DNA of 25,721 bases from a virus, in IMG/VR virus record IMGVR_UViG_3300017971_000711, positions 1 to 25,721 of that record; one strand, written 5' to 3'. The notes beneath the pieces were generated by a model that searched no databases, was not told the DNA's origin, and saw only the letters and a list, made by a program, of their open reading frames with translations. Below, one piece after another: positions 1-5,153 of the stretch (its first letter is position 1; the number at the start of each line of letters is the position of its first letter). Made by a program: the position numbers and the translations under genes.

Positions 1-1
1 C

Positions 2-391
2 ACCCATATTAGCGGAGTGGGTAAAGTAGTAACGTCTTACTCCGTAGGAGGCGGCATATCTTTTCCAGCGCAAGGAAAGTCATTCTCGCATCTACCTTTC
101 GAGAAAGCCTCACTAGCGGGATTCAAAAAGTTGCTCAAAAGGCCGTTCCAGATAGACCGCACACCGTTAGCGAAAGGCTGCCATTTCGATTGCGCGCGCG
201 GTCGGTATATCGGAGAAGCCGTTCAGGAGTTAGCGATGGAGCGCGGCTGGGCAGGGAAGTACGCGGACGCGGACCACGATCAGTACGCGGACGCCGTAGA
301 GGAAGCAGAAGATTTTCTCCAGTCCTTATGCCCGAAGAAGTGCTGGGCTGGGTTTAACGAAAATGGAGATTGGGGTGTGTGGGATGATTAG
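2..391 (+). CDS. Hypothetical protein, probably cut at its 5' end by the window edge
   Basis: I do not recognise this protein. A GTG at 17 could start a 124-aa product, but no ribosome binding site sits at the right distance before it, and the frame is open back to base 2. The real start therefore probably lies outside the window. The N-terminal part is Gly/Ser-rich and the C-terminal half is acidic and aromatic, with Trp and Asp near the end. There is no signal peptide or membrane segment. Its stop overlaps the ATG of the next gene, so it belongs to the same tightly packed early operon. Coding is supported mainly by this overlap and by the absence of a competing frame. Confidence 0.6.
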   Translation, partial: THISGVGKVVTSYSVGGGISFPAQGKSFSHLPFEKASLAGFKKLLKRPFQIDRTPLAKGCHFDCARGRYIGEAVQELAMERGWAGKYADADHDQYADAVEEAEDFLQSLCPKKCWAGFNENGDWGVWDD

Positions 392-758
392 AACTGAAGA
401 TGAAACGGCGGTCGATTTGGTGCTGGTCCTGCTTAGGGATTATGAAGCGCCAGATTATTCGACTATTTTGCGGATAGCTTATAGGGTGAAAGATGCCTTT
501 GCGCAATATAGCTCTCCTAGTACGGTGGCGACTATCGTGGATCGGCGTATAAAGGAGGCGCCAGCGGGTTGGTCTCTATTCCGCTCAGATATTCTATACC
601 CGCCGACTATAGCTATAGGCTCGGTCGTAACCGACCGCTCTACTAATCGTAGGGGAGCGGTCGTGGCTTTCGTAGACGATTGGGGCGTGGTTATACGAGA
701 TGCGGATGGCGAAATTCATACTGCGAGAAATCGGAATTTGATAAGGGAGAAATTATGA
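384..758 (+). CDS. Hypothetical phage protein (124 aa)
   Basis: Unrecognised. An in-frame ATG at 363 would add seven residues. I prefer the ATG at 384 because a GGGG tract at 372-375 sits about 8 nt before it and because it overlaps the previous stop, the usual arrangement in this arm. The N-terminal half looks helical. The C-terminal half (about residues 75-120) is beta-rich, with an SVVTDRSTNRRGAVV stretch followed by DDWGVVIRDADGEI, which suggests a small SH3-like or Tudor-like barrel; that is only an inference from the residue pattern. The stop overlaps the start of the next gene (ATGA). Confidence 0.65.
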   Translation: MIRTEDETAVDLVLVLLRDYEAPDYSTILRIAYRVKDAFAQYSSPSTVATIVDRRIKEAPAGWSLFRSDILYPPTIAIGSVVTDRSTNRRGAVVAFVDDWGVVIRDADGEIHTARNRNLIREKL

Positions 759-991
759 AAATACCCGAAGTTGTGCTGGAAGATTTTGAGCGCGTTTATG
801 CTGAGATGGAAGATGGGGGAGATACGAGCGCGTGGAAATCGTTGCCGGAAGGATACTGGAGTGCGTTCTGGGTCTGGAGGAATGCGAAGGCTAAGGACGA
901 AAGGGACATGGCGCGCGCTTATCGGCTTTATGTAGAGCGCACGGCGAAGGTTAACTTTAAGCGCACGATGAAAGGAGGGTTGGGGAGATGA
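755..991 (+). CDS. Hypothetical protein (78 aa)
   Basis: Unrecognised small protein. The frame is open further upstream, but the start at 755 is clear: it has an AGGGAG ribosome binding site 6-11 nt upstream and overlaps the preceding stop as ATGA. The product is acidic and Trp-rich in the first half (W-K-S, Y-W-S-A-F-W-V-W) and basic at the C-terminus (KVNFKRTMKGGLGR). No membrane segment or known motif is visible. The stop overlaps the next start at 988, so the two are probably translationally coupled. Confidence 0.6.
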   Translation: MKIPEVVLEDFERVYAEMEDGGDTSAWKSLPEGYWSAFWVWRNAKAKDERDMARAYRLYVERTAKVNFKRTMKGGLGR

Positions 992-1386
992 GAGATGGCG
1001 CTGAGAAACGAAAAGAGTATTTGCGCAAAATCTGCGGAAGGATTCTGGATGAGGATAATTCGCGCTTGGCGCCTCTGGCTCTGGAGGCGCTGAAGGAATG
1101 CGGCTTAGTAAAGGAAGCCTTATTTACTCGCTTCGTTTTATACTTATGGGAAGGTGATGCGCGGGAGCTATCGGCGCGCGGTGATCGAGATAATGCTGCG
1201 CGAAAAATCGCCTTAGCTCCTTTATACCGGGCACAATTCCGTACCATAGACCCTTTAGCCATTAGAGAGGAACTGCTAGAGACTGGCGGCTGGCAAGTTC
1301 ATGAGCTTCAAGATAACTGGGAGAACCAAAAGCGCATTTTGTGGATAGCGGGGTGTAACCTTAAGGAGGAAAACCGATGGGCATAA
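988..1386 (+). CDS. Hypothetical protein, helical (132 aa)
   Basis: Unrecognised. The start at 988 follows a strong AAAGGAGG sequence and overlaps the previous stop. The protein is rich in Leu, Arg, Glu and Ala and looks all-helical, with pairs such as RRYLRKICGRIL-type and LALEALKECGL-type helices, but no catalytic motif stands out. The opposite strand has an open frame over most of this stretch; it lacks a good ribosome binding site and runs against the operon, so I read it as a shadow. The end overlaps the next gene by 10 nt. Confidence 0.65.
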   Translation: MRDGAEKRKEYLRKICGRILDEDNSRLAPLALEALKECGLVKEALFTRFVLYLWEGDARELSARGDRDNAARKIALAPLYRAQFRTIDPLAIREELLETGGWQVHELQDNWENQKRILWIAGCNLKEENRWA

Positions 1387-1697
1387 CGATGGTCACAATT
1401 TATTACTGCTTAGCCGTGGCGTTTATCGTTACGGTGGTGGCTGGGCTGCGGATACGGAGCGCGGAGAGGCGTGAGGCTGACTTATACGTCGATTGGCGCC
1501 GTGAGCGTGGGCGCGCCTTAAAGTATCGCGGTGCGTTGGAGTATCTGGAGACGATATTGAGGCCTAATCAGGTCTATGTTAGCGCAGATCCCGCTAAACC
1601 CGCACCGGGGAAAAGAAGCCGTGAGTACATTCGCGCTCACATTTTACGGACCCTAAAAGACGCTGAAATTCAAAATAAAAAGGAGACGCGCCCGTAA
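1377..1697 (+). CDS. Small membrane-anchored protein, one N-terminal TM segment
   Basis: Unrecognised. The ATG at 1377 follows an AAGGAGG site. Residues about 5-24 (VTIYYCLAVAFIVTVVAGL) form one hydrophobic segment, followed at once by an Arg-rich stretch (RIRSAERREADLYVDWRRERGRALKYR). That gives a predicted topology with the basic C-terminal domain in the cytoplasm. The rest is charged and probably helical. Small early membrane proteins of this shape often act on the host envelope or in superinfection exclusion in phages, but nothing in the sequence proves either role. Confidence 0.65.
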   Translation: MGITMVTIYYCLAVAFIVTVVAGLRIRSAERREADLYVDWRRERGRALKYRGALEYLETILRPNQVYVSADPAKPAPGKRSREYIRAHILRTLKDAEIQNKKETRP

Positions 1698-1740
1698 CTC
1701 GTTGAAAAATAAAAGACTTATGTCACCGGGGTCGAGTTAC
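1694..1740 (+). repeat. 8-bp inverted repeat after the first gene block
   Basis: GTAACTCG at 1694-1701 is matched by its reverse complement CGAGTTAC at 1733-1740, with 31 nt between. The left arm covers the stop codon of the preceding gene. The loop is long and there is no T-run after it, so it is a weak terminator candidate. It could be a protein-binding site or chance. Confidence 0.25.
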
Positions 1741-1753
1741 GCTGGCAAAAATA

Positions 1754-1781
1754 TTACTAGCGGAAAAATAAAATATATACT
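1754..1781 (+). promoter_or_regulatory. Possible sigma70-like promoter in an AT-rich gap
   Basis: The 110-nt gap at 1698-1807 is the longest in the left arm and is AT-rich in its second half. TATACT at 1776-1781 is a good -10 match. With a 16-nt spacer, TTACTA at 1754-1759 is a poor -35 (about three of six positions). A start of transcription here would serve the block beginning at 1808. Treat as tentative. Confidence 0.25.
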
Positions 1782-1807
1782 ATCTTATAGGCAAGGAGAG
1801 TTGACCG

Positions 1808-2104
1808 ATGACTGATGAACAAATTTGGTTAATGATAGCGGAAGCGTGGAATAAGCCCACCGCCGATAGGACGCTTTTAGAGAAGGCGATGACGGCTGCG
1901 GGTTTGTGTTACTCCTTAACGGTACTGGCCGACTATAATCGGTGTTCTTTTAGCACCGCAGGGCGTTTACAGTATCAAGTTAAGGCTCCACGGGATTCTG
2001 GCAGCTTCCCTTACCGCTGGCCGATGGACCGCGCTCACGATAAGGAGCGCGCCTTGTTCTGTTTCGGTTTGGCAAGAAAGGCGGGACGAAATGGGCAGGC
2101 CTAA
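1808..2104 (+). CDS. Hypothetical protein (98 aa)
   Basis: Unrecognised. The ATG at 1808 follows AAGGAGAG at a good distance and opens the block after the AT-rich gap. The first part resembles a helix-loop-helix region (EQIWLMIAEAWNKP, then a TLLEKAMTAAGLCY helix). The rest contains scattered aromatic and basic residues, with no clear domain. The C-terminus overlaps the start of the zinc-ribbon gene by 14 nt in a different frame. The opposite strand is open over 1980-2279, but that frame ignores the ribosome binding sites and the clear zinc-ribbon motif, so I rejected it. Confidence 0.6.
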   Translation: MTDEQIWLMIAEAWNKPTADRTLLEKAMTAAGLCYSLTVLADYNRCSFSTAGRLQYQVKAPRDSGSFPYRWPMDRAHDKERALFCFGLARKAGRNGQA

Positions 2105-2381
2105 GAAAGTTTGTCCGCGCTGCGGGTTGATTGATAATCCCGATTGCGCGAAATGCCGCGCGCGAATTAAGCAGCGCGAACAAGTTAAGCAATGGCAAAT
2201 TGATCACGCGGAACAATACGCCGAAATACGTAAGGAAGCCATGGCGAAACAAAACGCCAAGCGCAAATCGAAGCATCAAGAGGGTCGGCGCAATAAGGAC
2301 CTTTACCAGCCGAAATCACTTCAACAGCTTCCGGTTGAGAAAATGATTAGAGCTTTTAAGGAAGGCAGGGTGGTATCGTGA
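2091..2381 (+). CDS. Small zinc-ribbon protein
   Basis: A 96-aa basic protein whose N-terminus carries two CxxC knuckles, C8/C11 and C19/C22 (CPRCG and CAKC), the usual signature of a zinc ribbon. After that comes a long, highly charged, probably helical stretch rich in Lys, Arg, Gln and Glu (about residues 25-70), suited to nucleic-acid contact. The C-terminal part (LPVEKMIRAFKEGRVVS) looks like one amphipathic helix. A role in DNA or RNA binding is likely but the target is unknown. The stop overlaps the GTG start of the next gene (GTGA). Confidence 0.7.
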   Translation: MGRPKKVCPRCGLIDNPDCAKCRARIKQREQVKQWQIDHAEQYAEIRKEAMAKQNAKRKSKHQEGRRNKDLYQPKSLQQLPVEKMIRAFKEGRVVS

Positions 2382-3295
2382 GAATTATCGGCGCGGGTTT
2401 AGCGGGTTTATTGGCCGCTCAATACTTCCCGCACGCCTCTATTATAGAGGCATCGCCGAAACCGGACACGCATAAGGCGCTGTTACGATTTCGGAGTGAT
2501 AAGATTGCGCGCTTTCTGGGCATCGATTTCTTACCCGTTACTGTAAGGAAAGGAATATGGCTTAATGGACGATTTATTGATCCTGATATTCGAGTGGCTA
2601 ACTGGTATGCGCAAAAAGTGATCGGAAGTTTGGCTGATCGGAGTATTTGGAATTTGGATCCTGTTACTCGATATATCGCGCCGGAATGGCTGATTGAAGA
2701 GCTTATCGCGCGGTGCGGTGATCGGATAACGTGGGGCCTAGAGGCGGGAAAGGAGATACTGGACTTAGGAGAGGACCTTATTAGCACCATCCCATTGAAA
2801 TTTTGGGCCACTGCTTTCGATTTAGGTAGCACTCCGCCATTCGCCTATCAGCCAATCGCAGTTCGGCGTTATCGCATTCCATCAGCTAACGTGTATCAGA
2901 CCGTTTACTTTCCCGCTCCCGATCAACTTTTATATCGGGCTAGTATCACTAAGGATATACTAATTTGCGAGTATATTGGGCGGGTCGATGATCCTGTATT
3001 TGACGATAGCGTTTTGGACGCTTTCGGTTTGGCGGGTAAATGGATAGAACCGATGGATAATACGGCGCGGGAATTTGGCAAAATCCGCGCTATCGATAAC
3101 GAGTGGCGCCGCAGTTTTATTTATTGGCTCACGAATAAGCATCACGTGTACAGCTTGGGCCGATACGGAACGTGGCGCAACATTTTGCTGGATGAGGTCT
3201 TTAGCGATTTGGAACAGATTCAACGATTGCTTAGGACCGGAAACAAATATGACCGCTTACTTAATGTAATAAACCCTTTTAATAAGGAGGCCTGA
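2378..3295 (+). CDS. FAD/NAD(P)-binding Rossmann flavoprotein, oxidoreductase or mutase-like
   Basis: The first residues, IIGAGLAGLLAAQ, contain the dinucleotide-binding GxGxxG loop (G5, G7, G10), with E24 at the end of the second strand placed to bind the adenosine ribose. This is the classical FAD-binding start of amine-oxidase, UDP-galactopyranose-mutase and protoporphyrinogen-oxidase relatives. Near the C-terminus, YSLGRYGTW followed by a long helix resembles the second FAD-contacting region of the UDP-galactopyranose mutase group. At 305 aa it is shorter than those enzymes (usually 370 or more), so the substrate domain is reduced. The substrate cannot be read from sequence. The GTG start overlaps the previous stop; AAGGAAGGCAGGG lies upstream. 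It sits between DNA-binding-type genes, which hints at a role in nucleotide, base or surface-sugar chemistry. Confidence 0.75.
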   Translation: MRIIGAGLAGLLAAQYFPHASIIEASPKPDTHKALLRFRSDKIARFLGIDFLPVTVRKGIWLNGRFIDPDIRVANWYAQKVIGSLADRSIWNLDPVTRYIAPEWLIEELIARCGDRITWGLEAGKEILDLGEDLISTIPLKFWATAFDLGSTPPFAYQPIAVRRYRIPSANVYQTVYFPAPDQLLYRASITKDILICEYIGRVDDPVFDDSVLDAFGLAGKWIEPMDNTAREFGKIRAIDNEWRRSFIYWLTNKHHVYSLGRYGTWRNILLDEVFSDLEQIQRLLRTGNKYDRLLNVINPFNKEA

Positions 3296-3296
3296 A

Positions 3297-3689
3297 ATGG
3301 CTAAGAAGAAAGAAACGATGAAGGGGCTGGTCGCTGAGTATAACAAGCTGACCGGCAAGAAGGTGAAGAGCTTCAAAGACATGAAAGAGGCTCAACGCAA
3401 AGTGAAGGCCGCGCGGGTTTTGGCCAAGAACAAGGTGAAACCGGCAGCCGACAAAAAGACCCCGGCCAAGCGGAAGACATCGCCGGGTCGTGGGGCCACG
3501 GGTCCGCGTCCGCGCCACGCCTGTAAGGTGGCGAAAGGGAAAAAGACCTGGGAATTCAGATCAGTCCAGAAGGCATTCACCGAGTTAGGCTTGCCGATAG
3601 GTAAGCTCGTGAAGTTCCGTAAGGGGCTGGCTGAGTCGAAGAAAGCCGAGTTTGAAGGCGGCTATAAGTTCTCCTTAGTGGCGAAGTAG
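3297..3689 (+). CDS. Basic two-domain protein, probably DNA-binding
   Basis: A 130-aa, very Lys-rich protein. Three parts are visible. An N-terminal segment (about residues 8-42) has the pattern LVAEYNKLTGKKVKSFKDM.EAQRKV, seen in phage and bacterial proteins of small DNA-binding type. A Lys/Pro/Arg linker (about 45-78) resembles histone-H1-like tails. A C-terminal domain (about 83-130) reads FRSVQKAFTELGLP..KLVKFRKGL, then FEGGYKFSLV. The start follows AAGGAGG. Strong DNA or RNA binding is expected from the charge; the specific role, for example nucleoid-like packing or transcription control, is not known. A strong hairpin follows it directly. Confidence 0.7.
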   Translation: MAKKKETMKGLVAEYNKLTGKKVKSFKDMKEAQRKVKAARVLAKNKVKPAADKKTPAKRKTSPGRGATGPRPRHACKVAKGKKTWEFRSVQKAFTELGLPIGKLVKFRKGLAESKKAEFEGGYKFSLVAK

Positions 3690-3713
3690 GCTCCCGCTAC
3701 ATAGGAGCACCCA

Positions 3714-3747
3714 GAGCGCGGGGATAGTTTACACTATCCCCGTGTTC
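3714..3747 (+). terminator. Strong hairpin, terminator or RNA processing site
   Basis: CGGGGATAGT at 3719-3728 pairs perfectly with ACTATCCCCG at 3733-3742 around a TTAC loop. The helix can be extended by five more pairs (3714-3718 with 3743-3747), two of them G-U, giving about 15 bp. No long T-run follows, so it could be a factor-dependent terminator, an mRNA stabiliser or an RNase III-type processing site between the basic protein and the next gene. Confidence 0.6.
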
Positions 3748-3784
3748 GCATTTATAGACCGCAGTACAACGAAAGGAGCGAAAG

Positions 3785-4288
3785 GTGTCTAAAGACCTAT
3801 CGAAAAGGTTGATGAGCTGCGTTACAGACCTTATTAAAGCCGATGAAAAGGTGGCTAAGGCTGAGAAGGCGCTGACGGAAGCGAAGAAAAAGGCCCAGAC
3901 GTTACGTGAAGAGACTATACCGGGGATGATGGAAGAGTTGGGAATAACCCGCCTAGATCATCGTTCTGGGCGCGTAGTAACGGTGAAACAGGAAGTTTAC
4001 GCCTCTATCCCAGCCGATAATAAGGAGGCAGCGCACCGCTGGCTAGAGGAACACGACCACGGGGATCTGATCAAAGTAGATGTTACCGCTAAATACGGGA
4101 AAGGAGATATCAAAAAGGCGATCAAACTCTGGGAACAACTGGAGAAAAAGGGGCTGAATGTCGCTTTTAAGGAATCAGTTCACGCTAGTACCTTAAAGGC
4201 GTTTTTACGGGAACAATTAGCCGCAGGAAAGAAAGTGCCGCTGAATTTGTTCGGCGCACGTCCTGTTTTGACAACTGTTATTAAATAG
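3785..4288 (+). CDS. Conserved phage coiled-coil protein next to the ssDNA-binding gene
   Basis: A 167-aa protein starting with GTG after GGAGCGAAAG. Residues about 14-45 are an Ala/Lys/Glu-rich coiled coil. The remainder follows a pattern I associate with a phage family of unknown function found near replication genes: an IPADNKEAAHRWLEEHDHGDLIK stretch (about 75-97), then VHASTLKAFLREQLAAGKK (132-150) and P.NLFG near the end. I cannot name a biochemical role. Its place directly before a putative ssDNA-binding protein, with an 8-nt gap, suggests a replication or recombination accessory. It is the first gene after the hairpin at 3714-3747 and may be transcribed or processed separately from the genes before it. 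Confidence 0.7.
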   Translation: MSKDLSKRLMSCVTDLIKADEKVAKAEKALTEAKKKAQTLREETIPGMMEELGITRLDHRSGRVVTVKQEVYASIPADNKEAAHRWLEEHDHGDLIKVDVTAKYGKGDIKKAIKLWEQLEKKGLNVAFKESVHASTLKAFLREQLAAGKKVPLNLFGARPVLTTVIK

Positions 4289-4296
4289 GAGAGACC

Positions 4297-5091
4297 ATGC
4301 CTAAGAAAAAGCCAGTTACGAAAAAGAAACCGCCCACAAAGGCGGTCGCAAAACGCGGTTCAACTGAAGTTGGGAAGCCGCTTGATTTTTCCGCTGATGC
4401 GGGAAAAGGGATGGAAGGAAGTGATGCCGATACTTTCGCGCTGCCTTTCGTCAATGTTCTACAACCCTTATCGCCGCAAATGGACACCATCGATGGCGCC
4501 AAAGCGGGGATGTTCTTCAACAGTATTACCATGGAGCTTTTCAAGACCGTCCGGGTCATCCCGTGCGCCTTCCAACGGCGTTTCTTGCGTTGGGCCCCAC
4601 GTGACCAGGGTGGCGGCTTCAAAGGTATCTTCCATCCATCCGACATCGAAAGCGGCAAGATCGATGGAGTGGAGCGCGATGAAAATGGCTTTTTGAGTAT
4701 CGATGGCGATGATTTGCGAGATACGCGGAGCCATTATTGTCTCGTGTATTCGGAGAAACTGGACACATGGACCCCTGCGGTCATCTCGATGTCCAGCACC
4801 CAGGTGAAAAAGTCCAAACGGTTTATGAGCATGATTAACGGTTTGGAGCTCAAAAAGGGGAAACAGAGCTTCACCCCGCCGTCCTTCAGCCACATCTATG
4901 AATTTTCGACCGTTAAGGAAGAAAACGAAAAGGGTAAGTGGTTTGGTATCGAAATGGAGCTTGTCGGTCCTGTGGAAGATGCTTCGCTGTACGCCAAAGG
5001 CCGCGCGTTCAACGAGCAGGTTTTGGCCGGGGAAGTTAAAGTGTCGGACCCCGTGCCGGAAACGTCTAACGGAGACGATGACGATTTTTAA
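4297..5091 (+). CDS. Putative ssDNA-binding protein with acidic C-terminal tail
   Basis: A 264-aa protein with a Lys/Pro-rich N-terminal tail (residues 1-20), a mixed beta-rich core (about 45-235) and an acidic C-terminus ending GDDDDF. An acidic tail with a terminal Phe is characteristic of ssDNA-binding proteins such as T7 gp2.5 and bacterial SSB, where it recruits replication partners. The core has FALPFVNVLQPLSPQ (47-61) and RFLRWAPRDQGGGFKGIF (95-112), patterns I associate with phage proteins of this class. No OB-fold motif can be proven by eye. The start follows AGGAGAG. It precedes the Prim-Pol/helicase, from which it is separated by a terminator-like hairpin. Base composition here looks more GC-rich than in neighbours, in keeping with a highly expressed gene. 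Confidence 0.6.
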   Translation: MPKKKPVTKKKPPTKAVAKRGSTEVGKPLDFSADAGKGMEGSDADTFALPFVNVLQPLSPQMDTIDGAKAGMFFNSITMELFKTVRVIPCAFQRRFLRWAPRDQGGGFKGIFHPSDIESGKIDGVERDENGFLSIDGDDLRDTRSHYCLVYSEKLDTWTPAVISMSSTQVKKSKRFMSMINGLELKKGKQSFTPPSFSHIYEFSTVKEENEKGKWFGIEMELVGPVEDASLYAKGRAFNEQVLAGEVKVSDPVPETSNGDDDDF

Positions 5092-5104
5092 TTGTCGTCT
5101 AACG

Positions 5105-5134
5105 GTGGGCGGGGATTATACCCCGTCCACTTTT
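5105..5134 (+). terminator. Rho-independent terminator or attenuator
   Basis: GTGGGCGGGG (5105-5114) pairs with CCCCGTCCAC (5121-5130) around an ATTATA loop; the 10-bp stem has one G-U pair. TTTT follows at once (5131-5134). This is a good intrinsic terminator placed between the putative ssDNA-binding protein and the Prim-Pol gene. Because the next gene starts only 20 nt later with no clear promoter, partial read-through is likely: abundant binding protein, less replicase. Confidence 0.75.
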
Positions 5135-5153
5135 ACTTACAAAGGTTGCATAC

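Noticed and set aside
680-754. Longer version of the 78-aa gene
   Set aside because: The upstream part overlaps the preceding gene out of frame, and the ATG at 755 has a good ribosome binding site and ATGA coupling.
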